Assembly (NCBI GenBank): GCA_027083475.1
Contig: JALWON010000249.1
Coordinates: 1 to 18,001, forward strand
DNA length: 18,001 bases
Origin: Sulfurimonas sp.
GTDB taxonomy: Bacteria; Campylobacterota; Campylobacteria; Campylobacterales; Sulfurimonadaceae
Reading direction: 5' to 3'
The notes beneath the pieces were generated by a model. That model was given only the letters and a program-made list of their open reading frames with translations. It did not search any database and was not told the DNA's origin. Shown in pieces: positions 6,593 through 13,060 of this stretch. Every line of letters begins with the position of its first letter. The first letter of the stretch is position 1. The position numbers and the translations under genes are program-made.

Positions 6593-8179
6593 TTGAAAAC
6601 AATAACACAAACAAAACTCCTTGTCTCGCTTAGTCTATTTTTTACACTCTTTTATAACTACAGCTTTTTTGCAAACCTTATCAAAGTCTATACCCTTGAA
6701 GAAAATCTTGGCTTTGTCCTCTCTATTGCTTTTGTCATAAGCTTTTTTCTGATATTTTTGTTAGGACTTGTAAGTTTTAAGTACACGATAAAGCCTATTG
6801 CTATTACACTTTTACTTGTTTCTTCAATGACAAGCTATTTTATGAATACCTACCATGTCATTATAGATGCAACAATGATACGCAATATGATGCAAACAAA
6901 TATTCATGAATCTTTAGACCTCCTGAGTGTGAAACAGGTCCTATACTTTGTCTTTTTCGGTCTGCTTCCAGCATACTATGTGTATAAAATCAAGCTTGAA
7001 GAGCGAGGATTGAAACAAGAGTTTTTCTCAAGAATAAAATTATTACTCTTCTCTTTAGCTGTTATTGGAGTGGCTGTTTTCTCCTTTTCGAAGCACTATA
7101 CCTCTTTTGTACGTGAGCATAAGCCCCTGCGTTTTACGATTAACCCGACATATTGGATTTACTCTACAGGGAAGTATATAAACTTAACTTTTAATTCGGC
7201 TCCTTTGGTTGTCAAACCTATCGGACTTGATGCCAAAATACTCGATACAAAGGCTCGTAAAAAAATCATCATTATGGTGGTAGGTGAAGCGAGTCGAGCG
7301 GATCATTTTAGCCTCAATGGGTATGAGCGAGAGACCAATCCTCTTTTAGCACAAGAAGATATTATTAATCTTCCAAATGTCTTCTCTTGTGGTACCTCTA
7401 CTGCAGTTTCTGTGCCTTGTATGTTCTCTAAGTATGACAGAAGTAGTTATAGTTATAAAAAAGGAATCAGCACAGAAAATGTGTTAGATGTGCTCAAACA
7501 TACAAAAAAAGTCGCTATTTTATGGAGAGATAATAACTCTGATTCTAAAGGTGTTGCCTTGCGGGTACCTTATGAAGATTATAAAACTGCTCAAAATAAT
7601 CCTGATTGTCAAGAGGGTGAATGCCGTGATATAGGTATGCTTGTCGGTTTAGATAAATTTATAGCAAAAAACAAAGAACAAGATATTCTCATCGTTTTAC
7701 ATCAAATGGGAAATCATGGCCCTGCTTACTACAGACGCTATACGAAAGAGTTTGAAAAGTTCACTCCTGTATGTAAAACAAATCAGCTTGAACAGTGCTC
7801 CAAAGAGGCAATTGCCAATGCTTATGATAATGCTATTTTACAGACAGATACTTTTTTAACAAAAACAATTCACTTTCTCAAAAGCTATGACAAAGAGTAT
7901 GATACGGCAATGATTTACATGAGTGACCATGGTGAGAGTTTGGGTGAGGGTGGTGTTTACTTACATGGGCTTCCTTACTTCATGGCTCCAGATGCCCAAA
8001 CGCATATTGGCGCTTTGCTATGGTTTGGTGAGAGGATGAAAAAAGAGCTTCACTTGAGTGCCTTTAAAGCCGATAAAGAGTACACACAAGATGCACTTTT
8101 TTCCACCTTGTTAGGGCTTTTTAATGTAGAGACAAAAGAGTATAAAAAAGAGATGGATATGTTGCATTATGAGCCTTAA
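6593..8179 (+). CDS. eptA: Phosphoethanolamine transferase (EptA/EptC family)
   Basis: An inner-membrane enzyme transferring phosphoethanolamine from phosphatidylethanolamine to lipid A or similar periplasmic acceptors. The 528-residue protein has about five N-terminal membrane segments (within residues 8-170) and a periplasmic sulfatase-fold domain from about 222. Catalytic features match the family: metal ligand E232 in VVGEASRADHFSLNGY, nucleophile T270 in C266-GTST-AVSVP-C276 with flanking cysteines typical of the conserved disulfide, H375 in GNHGP, and D445-H446 in SDHGES. Further periplasmic cysteines (339, 344, 394, 402) fit the usual disulfides. The start is TTG at 6593, chosen because the N-terminus MKTITQTKLL then aligns with family members; the ribosome binding site is weak. 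Its end overlaps the PAP2 gene by 11 bases. In Campylobacter the homologue EptC also modifies the flagellar rod protein FlgG, so lipid A may not be the only target. Confidence 0.94.
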   Translation: MKTITQTKLLVSLSLFFTLFYNYSFFANLIKVYTLEENLGFVLSIAFVISFFLIFLLGLVSFKYTIKPIAITLLLVSSMTSYFMNTYHVIIDATMIRNMMQTNIHESLDLLSVKQVLYFVFFGLLPAYYVYKIKLEERGLKQEFFSRIKLLLFSLAVIGVAVFSFSKHYTSFVREHKPLRFTINPTYWIYSTGKYINLTFNSAPLVVKPIGLDAKILDTKARKKIIIMVVGEASRADHFSLNGYERETNPLLAQEDIINLPNVFSCGTSTAVSVPCMFSKYDRSSYSYKKGISTENVLDVLKHTKKVAILWRDNNSDSKGVALRVPYEDYKTAQNNPDCQEGECRDIGMLVGLDKFIAKNKEQDILIVLHQMGNHGPAYYRRYTKEFEKFTPVCKTNQLEQCSKEAIANAYDNAILQTDTFLTKTIHFLKSYDKEYDTAMIYMSDHGESLGEGGVYLHGLPYFMAPDAQTHIGALLWFGERMKKELHLSAFKADKEYTQDALFSTLLGLFNVETKEYKKEMDMLHYEP

Positions 8180-8840
8180 TAAACAGATTTTTTTTACAGC
8201 TTTTGTTTTAGTTGTAAGTATTGTTTATTTTGGTATAAGTGATATTGACCTGCTTGTGCAGGACTCTTTTTACAATTTTCAAACACACCGTTGGATTTTA
8301 TCGTGGTATGCAGAACCTTATAAATTTATATTTTATTATGCTGCCAAAAGATTTTTAATTCTCTTTGCGGTGACACTCTTAATCGGCTCTCTTCTTTTTC
8401 GAAAAAAAGCTTTTGTTCAAAAGTACAAAAGAGGGATTGTAATTATTTTACTCTCTGCTATTTTTGTTCCAAGTATCGTAGGATTACTGAAGAGTCATAC
8501 AAATATGCCTTGTCCTAAAAACGAGATACGTTATGGGGGAGTCTATCCTAAAACAGCTGTATGGGAAAAATACCCGAGTGATTTTAAAAAACCACAAACA
8601 AAATGTTGGCCAGCAGGACACGCAAGTGGTGGTTTTGCACTTTTGAGTCTTTTTTTCTTTTTTAAAAGAAAACGCAACCGTTTTATAGGTTTGGGCATTG
8701 GACTTTTTGCTGGGTGGAGTACAGGACTCTATAAAATGATTATCGGAGATCATTTTTTAAGTCATACAGTGATAACGATGATTTTAGCATGGCTTATTGT
8801 CTTACTCATCGCGAAAATAACTTCAATACGAGAAATCTAA
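8169..8840 (+). CDS. PAP2-family membrane phosphatase, possible lipid A phosphatase
   Basis: A 223-residue integral membrane protein of the type 2 phosphatidic acid phosphatase family, with five or six hydrophobic segments. The three family motifs are present in variant form: K108 with TNMPCP (111-116) followed by RYGG, then CWPAGH151ASGGFAL in place of PSGH, then GDHFLSH199 carrying the catalytic His. It overlaps the 3' end of eptA by 11 bases, implying coupled translation. In Helicobacter pylori the lipid A 1-phosphatase LpxE and EptA are encoded together and act in sequence; by analogy this enzyme may remove the lipid A phosphate that EptA replaces. That is inference: PAP2 enzymes also act on undecaprenyl pyrophosphate or phosphatidylglycerol phosphate. 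The start ATG at 8169 has no strong ribosome binding site. Confidence 0.88.
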   Translation: MSLNKQIFFTAFVLVVSIVYFGISDIDLLVQDSFYNFQTHRWILSWYAEPYKFIFYYAAKRFLILFAVTLLIGSLLFRKKAFVQKYKRGIVIILLSAIFVPSIVGLLKSHTNMPCPKNEIRYGGVYPKTAVWEKYPSDFKKPQTKCWPAGHASGGFALLSLFFFFKRKRNRFIGLGIGLFAGWSTGLYKMIIGDHFLSHTVITMILAWLIVLLIAKITSIREI

Positions 8841-8910
8841 TAATAATTGTGGTATTATAGTGCCATTATAAATTATAAGTGCCTGACCATGATAAATATC
8901 ATAATTCAAT

Positions 8911-9004
8911 GAAGAAAGAAAACAGAAGATACAAGGCAAAAATTCGCAGGAGCTACTCGTAGCTTCAAGGATTTTCAACGAAGTAGGTTCTGTTTTCTTT
9001 CTTC
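8911..9004. repeat. Hairpin A of the palindromic element
   Basis: A perfect 17-base inverted repeat pairs 8911-8927 (GAAGAAAGAAAACAGAA) with 8988-9004. The interior is an imperfect inverted repeat closing on a short hairpin, AGCTAC-TC-GTAGCT (8951-8964). It abuts the left terminal repeat with a single unpaired base. Confidence 0.75.
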
Positions 9005-9014
9005 ACCCGAAGGG

Positions 9015-9111
9015 CAACATTTAAAAGATTTATCTTCTTCGTTAAACTTAGGCTAACGATACTTGTATCGCCAACCAAAGTTTGCCTTGAATCTAAACCT
9101 TTTAAATGTTG
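9015..9111. repeat. Hairpin B of the palindromic element
   Basis: An 18-base inverted repeat pairs 9015-9032 with 9094-9111 at 17 positions. The interior pairs imperfectly and closes on CGATAC-TT-GTATCG (9057-9070). Several mismatches would be G-U pairs in an RNA read from the minus strand. Its 3' arm directly abuts the right terminal repeat at 9112. Confidence 0.72.
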
Positions 9112-9157
9112 TTGAATATGACATTTATCATGGTCAGGCACTTACTAAGGTGTTTGA

Positions 9158-9922
9158 ATGGATTTAGGTACAGTCATTGGTATTGTTTTAATTTTAGCGC
9201 TGTTCATTATCTCAATGATTATGGGTGTTGGAGTCGGTGCATATATAGATATTCCCTCTGTTATGATTGTTGTTGGAGGGAGTATAGGGGCTTTGATGGT
9301 CTCGTTTAAACCAGCTCAAATGAAAGCATTTACAAAGATTTTCATGAAAGCTGTCAAACCTGGTGAAGAGGATGTGGCAGAACTCATTAAAAAACTTGTT
9401 GAGTTTGCAACAAAAGCAAGAAAAGATGGTATCTTAGCCCTTGAAGGTGATGTCAATAGTGAGGAGAATGAATTTTTGAAAAAAGGTTTATCTATGGCTA
9501 TTGATGGGAGTGATCCAGACACTATTCGAGAACTTTTAGAGATAGAGATGGAGCAAACAAGCACACGACATAAAATTCATGGTTCTATCTTTAACCAGTG
9601 GGCAGGACTGGCTGGAGCTATGGGGATGGTTGGAACACTTATTGGGCTGGTTGCCATGCTTTTAAATATGGCAGACCCTTCAGCCATTGGTCCATCAATG
9701 GCAGTTGCCTTGCTGACAACGATGTATGGTGCTATTATTGGGAATGTGTTTGGAACACCAATTTACAATATTTTGTCTATTCGTAATGATGAAGAAACCT
9801 TAGTCAAAGAGATGATTTTAGCAGGAATTATGTCGATACAATCAGGGGATGCTCCAAGAGCTTTAGAAGCAAAACTCCTGAGTTATCTTGCCCCTGCAGA
9901 TAGAGTCAGTCAGTTTGACTAA
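9158..9922 (+). CDS. motA: Flagellar motor stator protein MotA (PomA-like)
   Basis: MotA is the ring-forming stator subunit that couples ion flow to flagellar rotation. The 254-residue protein has four membrane segments (about 3-25, 32-49, 150-169, 182-203) and a large cytoplasmic loop. R88 and E96 match the rotor-contacting charges of E. coli MotA (R90, E98), and the loop before segment 4 carries the usual NMADPSAIGPSMAVALLTTMYG. Sequence details follow Vibrio PomA, the sodium-type homologue: the MDL opening, D31 before SVMIVVGGSI, and nearly identical length. The ATG at 9158 has AAGG seven bases upstream. A palindromic element ends just before this ribosome binding site, so the promoter lies within or beyond it. 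motB follows after 12 bases. Confidence 0.95.
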   Translation: MDLGTVIGIVLILALFIISMIMGVGVGAYIDIPSVMIVVGGSIGALMVSFKPAQMKAFTKIFMKAVKPGEEDVAELIKKLVEFATKARKDGILALEGDVNSEENEFLKKGLSMAIDGSDPDTIRELLEIEMEQTSTRHKIHGSIFNQWAGLAGAMGMVGTLIGLVAMLLNMADPSAIGPSMAVALLTTMYGAIIGNVFGTPIYNILSIRNDEETLVKEMILAGIMSIQSGDAPRALEAKLLSYLAPADRVSQFD

Positions 9923-9934
9923 AAGAAGTAAATA

Positions 9935-10711
9935 ATGGCCAAAAATAAGTGTCCCGAATGTGAAGAGTGTCTCCCTGCTTGGCTAGCTGCCTTTGGTGAC
10001 TTGATGTCACTCCTGCTTTGTTTCTTCGTTTTGCTCCTTTCTATGTCAAGTATGGATGCAAAAAAAGTTTCAGAAGCCATTGGCTCGCTCTCAGGGGCTA
10101 TGAGCGTTTTAGAAGGTGGAACTAAAACAGAAATCTCAAAAAAACGTATCCAAGAATCAACACCTATAGAGTCTCAGGATGAAACAAGTGAAACTGTAAA
10201 TCGTGTACAACAGGCTGTAGGTGAAGCAAATGAGATGATGGAAAAAGGGCATGGTCCGGCGATTACCCTTGATGATGCACAAGAGGGGTTTGTGATTAAG
10301 CTTCCAGCCTCTCTTTTGTTTCAACCTGATAGTGCGACAATAGAAAATCAAGATGCCTTACTCTTTTTAAAAAGAGTCGCTTTGATTATTGATGAGTTGC
10401 CAAAGAGTATGAATGTAAGTGTCCAAGGACATACTGACAATCAGCCTCCAAGTACTAGAAGCCCTTTTAAAGATAACTGGGATCTCTCTTCTGCACGTGC
10501 TATTTCTGTACTGCATGAGTTACTGCTCGATGGTGTCTCTCCAAAGATTTTGAGTGCAGCAGGTTTTGCAGAGTATAAACCTATCGCAACCAATGCAACA
10601 GCAAGTGGACGAGAAAAAAATCGTCGTGTTGAGTTGCACTTTTTTGGTGCAAAAGATGATAATAAAGAGCGTGTTGAGAAAAATATTTTACAAAAGGAAG
10701 CAAGTAAGTAA
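9935..10711 (+). CDS. motB: Flagellar motor stator protein MotB (PomB-like)
   Basis: MotB anchors the stator to peptidoglycan and carries the ion-binding Asp. The 258-residue protein has one membrane segment (about 18-38) with the essential D22 in GDLMSLLLCFFVLLLSMS; D22 is the predicted ion site. C29 aligns with C31 of Vibrio PomB, and the whole segment is closer to PomB than to E. coli MotB. The short cytoplasmic N-terminus has three cysteines, C6-P-E-C9-E-E-C12. A periplasmic linker leads to an OmpA-like peptidoglycan-binding domain (about 108-238) with VQGHTDNQPP, NWDLSSARAISVL and GREKNRRVEL. The stop codon overlaps the fliP start (TAATG), indicating coupled translation. Confidence 0.95.
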   Translation: MAKNKCPECEECLPAWLAAFGDLMSLLLCFFVLLLSMSSMDAKKVSEAIGSLSGAMSVLEGGTKTEISKKRIQESTPIESQDETSETVNRVQQAVGEANEMMEKGHGPAITLDDAQEGFVIKLPASLLFQPDSATIENQDALLFLKRVALIIDELPKSMNVSVQGHTDNQPPSTRSPFKDNWDLSSARAISVLHELLLDGVSPKILSAAGFAEYKPIATNATASGREKNRRVELHFFGAKDDNKERVEKNILQKEASK

Positions 10712-11445
10712 TGTTGCGTTTACTTGTTCTTTTTGTAGCACTCTCTACACTTTTGGGTGCACAAGCCGTGAATATTCCTACGATGAATTTTAATCTTGCC
10801 GCTCCAGATACACCTCAACAGTTGGTCTCCTCTTTAAATGTTCTTGTTGTTTTAACGCTCCTTTTCTTAGCACCTTCCATGGTTTTAGTAATGACAACAT
10901 TTACCCGTTTTGTGATTGTATTTGGCTTTTTACGCCAAGCACTTGGAACACAACAGGTCCCACCGACACAACTGCTTGTCATGCTTGCGATGATACTGAC
11001 TTTTTTTGTGATGGAACCTGTAGGAACGAAGGCATATGAAGCAGGGATTAAGCCCTATATTGCAGAAGAGATAGGCTATGAAGAAGCTTTTGCAAAAACC
11101 ACACTTCCCTTTAAAAATTTTATGATTCGTAATACAAGAGAGAAAGATTTAGCCCTCTTTTTTCGTATACGAAAGATGAAAAATCCACAAACAGTAGCAG
11201 AAGTACCACTCTCTATTGTCATCCCTGCATTTGTGATTAGTGAGATAAAAACAGCTTTTGAGATTGGATTTTTGATATTTTTGCCATTTTTAGTGATTGA
11301 TATGGTTGTGGCATCAATTTTGATGTCTATGGGTATGATGATGTTACCGCCTGTCATGATTTCTCTTCCCTTTAAAATCTTAGTTTTTGTCCTTATTGAT
11401 GGCTGGAACTTACTTATAGGCAATTTAATTGCTTCTATTAAATAA
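10711..11445 (+). CDS. fliP: Flagellar export gate protein FliP
   Basis: FliP is a core inner-membrane subunit of the flagellar type III export gate, forming a complex with FliQ and FliR. The 244-residue protein has a cleavable-looking signal peptide (to about LLGAQA), as FliP usually does, then membrane segments at about 43-78 and 88-104, a periplasmic loop, and two more at 170-240. Family signatures include TSFTR-like MTTFTRFVIVFGFLRQALGTQQVPP (about 62-86), PAFVISEIKTAFEIGF and MGMMMLPPVMISLPFKI. It starts one base into the motB stop. fliQ and fliR are not nearby in this window, typical of the scattered flagellar genes in Campylobacterota. Confidence 0.96.
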   Translation: MLRLLVLFVALSTLLGAQAVNIPTMNFNLAAPDTPQQLVSSLNVLVVLTLLFLAPSMVLVMTTFTRFVIVFGFLRQALGTQQVPPTQLLVMLAMILTFFVMEPVGTKAYEAGIKPYIAEEIGYEEAFAKTTLPFKNFMIRNTREKDLALFFRIRKMKNPQTVAEVPLSIVIPAFVISEIKTAFEIGFLIFLPFLVIDMVVASILMSMGMMMLPPVMISLPFKILVFVLIDGWNLLIGNLIASIK

Positions 11446-11459
11446 TAAAAGGGATATGC

Positions 11460-12569
11460 ATGGAATGTGAACACTTTGGTGAATGTGGCGCTTGTAAGCT
11501 CTATGAGGGTGGCTATGAAACGCAGCTGGCAACAAAACTAGCACTCAATAAAGAGCGATTTGCCTCTTTTTATCATGATGAAATTGCAATTTTTGAATCT
11601 TTAGATGCCCATTATCGTGCACGGAGTGAATTTAAAATATGGCATGAGGGAGAACTTCTTCATTATGCTATGAATCATAGAGAAAAAGGGCAGGTTGTCT
11701 TTATTGGTGAATGCCCTCAGGTAAATGAATATATCGTAGATTTAATGCCAAAACTGCTGAAAAAAATTCAAGAAAAAGCAATGGGTTTTAAACTCTTTGG
11801 TGCTGATTTTTTAAGTTCGAGTAGTGGAGAGATTGTTGTCTCACTTTTGTATCATAGAAAGCTTGATGCACAATGGCAGACCTTAGCATCTGAAATTGCA
11901 GATGATTTAGGTATTTATATCATAGGACGCTCACGCAAACAAAAGATGATAATAGGACAAGATTTTATTACTGAGACTTTAACAATCATGGATGAAAAAT
12001 ATAGATTTCATTATATTGAAAATAGTTTTACACAGCCAAATCCACGTGTGAATGAGCAGATGGTTACATGGGCAATGCAAAAGTTTGCAGATGCACAGGG
12101 AGATTTGCTTGAACTCTACTGTGGGGCAGGGAATTTTACCATTCCTTTTGCAAAAATATTTGATAAAGTCCTTGCTACAGAGGTTTCCAAGTCATCCATA
12201 AACGCAGCCAAAGCAAATATGCAACTCAATGGTGTTTCAAATATAGAGTTTGTTCGCATGAGTGTAGAGGATTTTGTTGCTGCCCTTGATGGGGTGCGGG
12301 AGTATCGTCGTATGAAAGATATAGAGATAACAAGTTATAATATCAAAAGTATCTTTGTCGATCCTCCAAGAAGTGGGATGGATGCACTCTCTTGTGCATT
12401 TAGTGCAAGACATGAAAATATTGTTTATATTTCATGCAATCCTGAAACACTTGTGAGGGATTTAGAAATTTTAAGTAAAACACATGATGTCATTGATATG
12501 GCATTATTTGACCAATTTCCGTATACACACCATGTAGAGATGGGTGTGCAACTTAAAAAGAGGGTATAA
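11460..12569 (+). CDS. trmA: TrmA-like tRNA (uracil-5)-methyltransferase with candidate Fe-S cysteines
   Basis: A SAM-dependent enzyme that methylates U54 of tRNA to ribothymidine. The 369-residue sequence follows E. coli TrmA closely, with SEFKIWHEG, ENSFTQPNPRVNEQM, the SAM motif LLELYCGAGNF, FVDPPRSG, the nucleophile C326 in ISCNPETL and the general base E360 in FPYTHHVEMGV (E. coli C324 and E358). Unlike E. coli TrmA it has an N-terminal C3-X5-C9-GA-C12 and C85 in ECP, spaced like the four [4Fe-4S] ligands of RlmD/RumA. The GVREYRRM segment and close overall match favour the tRNA rather than the rRNA substrate. ATG at 11460 is supported by AAAAGGG; an ATG at 11456 is out of frame. It lies 14 bases after fliP, though unrelated in function. 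Confidence 0.9.
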   Translation: MECEHFGECGACKLYEGGYETQLATKLALNKERFASFYHDEIAIFESLDAHYRARSEFKIWHEGELLHYAMNHREKGQVVFIGECPQVNEYIVDLMPKLLKKIQEKAMGFKLFGADFLSSSSGEIVVSLLYHRKLDAQWQTLASEIADDLGIYIIGRSRKQKMIIGQDFITETLTIMDEKYRFHYIENSFTQPNPRVNEQMVTWAMQKFADAQGDLLELYCGAGNFTIPFAKIFDKVLATEVSKSSINAAKANMQLNGVSNIEFVRMSVEDFVAALDGVREYRRMKDIEITSYNIKSIFVDPPRSGMDALSCAFSARHENIVYISCNPETLVRDLEILSKTHDVIDMALFDQFPYTHHVEMGVQLKKRV

Positions 12570-12570
12570 G

Positions 12571-13044
12571 ATGAAAATATTTTTTATAATGAGTGTAATG
12601 TATCTTGCATTGAGTGCAAATGATGTGCAAAGATTATATGAAATTGTGAGTGATGTCAATAATGTGCAAACAGACAATACGGAGGCACTTGAACAAAAAG
12701 TAAAGCGCTTAGAAAAAAAAGTGAGAGAATTGACACTCGCACTCAAGCAAAAAGAGGCAAAAGCACATATAAAACAAAAAACACCAATGAAGCCAAAAGT
12801 ATCTGTAAAAACAAAACCAAAGAAAAAATCGTCTCAAATAGGAACCTATAGATTACTTAGAGATGCTTATGTTTATAATGAAGCAGATGGCGAGATACTC
12901 TATACTTGGGAAAAGGGGCGATCTTTTACTTCAAGTAAACATACCGATAGAATGATTAAAGTGACAGGGTATTTTGTCAATAGAATTTGGCGAAAAGCAG
13001 AAAAAGATATGTGGGTGAAAAGTGAAAATGCTTTTAGAAGATAA
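12571..13044 (+). CDS. Secreted coiled-coil protein with C-terminal SH3-like domain
   Basis: A 157-residue protein I cannot assign to a named family. It has a signal peptide (cleavage near LALSA-ND, residue 16), a predicted coiled coil (about 36-65, Leu/Val spaced among Lys and Glu), a Lys/Pro-rich linker (about 65-87), and a compact C-terminal region of about 68 residues (YRLLRDAYVYNEADGEIL, then WEKGRSFTSSKHTDRMIKVTG) resembling bacterial SH3-like modules. It is probably periplasmic. ATG at 12571 was chosen over an in-frame GTG at 12544 because AGAGGG lies six bases upstream and the signal peptide then begins the protein. It directly follows trmA with one base between. Bacterial SH3 domains often bind cell-wall peptides, but that role is only a guess here. 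Confidence 0.75.
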   Translation: MKIFFIMSVMYLALSANDVQRLYEIVSDVNNVQTDNTEALEQKVKRLEKKVRELTLALKQKEAKAHIKQKTPMKPKVSVKTKPKKKSSQIGTYRLLRDAYVYNEADGEILYTWEKGRSFTSSKHTDRMIKVTGYFVNRIWRKAEKDMWVKSENAFRR

Positions 13045-13060
13045 GTAGTTTGTGTAGTTT

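Larger units (their letters stand above)
8878..9142. mobile_element. MITE-like nested palindromic element with TA flanks
   Basis: A 265-base element whose ends are inverted repeats: 8877-8897 and 9123-9143 are perfectly complementary over 21 bases, and the match continues inward with one mismatch and one bulge to 8909 and 9112. The dinucleotide TA sits on each side (8876-8877 and 9143-9144), as expected for TA duplication by IS630/Tc1-mariner-type transposases. Inside, hairpin A (8911-9004), a CCC-GAA-GGG mini-hairpin (9006-9014) and hairpin B (9015-9111) fill almost every base, giving a cloverleaf-like fold. It encodes no protein, so mobilisation would need a transposase elsewhere. Repeat status in the genome cannot be tested from one copy. 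Confidence 0.65.
8841..9157. other. 317-base intergenic region before motA, mostly a nested palindromic element
   Basis: The first 35 bases are AT-rich and contain -10-like sequences (TATTAT, TATAAA) that could belong to the motA operon promoter; none is certain. From 8876 to 9144 the space is filled by an inverted-repeat element, listed separately. After it comes AAGG at 9147-9150, the motA ribosome binding site, seven bases before the ATG. No coding sequence is convincing here. Confidence 0.7.

Noticed and set aside
8876..9144. Cloverleaf fold considered as a tRNA or tmRNA
   Set aside because: The arms are far too long, with no CCA end, T-loop or anticodon-like features; terminal repeats and TA flanks fit a mobile or repeat element better.
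9106..9309. Plus-strand open frame across the motA start
   Set aside because: It runs from the repeat element into motA in another frame; the motA frame has the ribosome binding site and conserved protein.
12544..12570. GTG at 12544 as start of the coiled-coil/SH3-like gene
   Set aside because: It lies in the trmA coding end and would put a charged extension ahead of a good signal peptide; ATG at 12571 has AGAGGG at ideal spacing.
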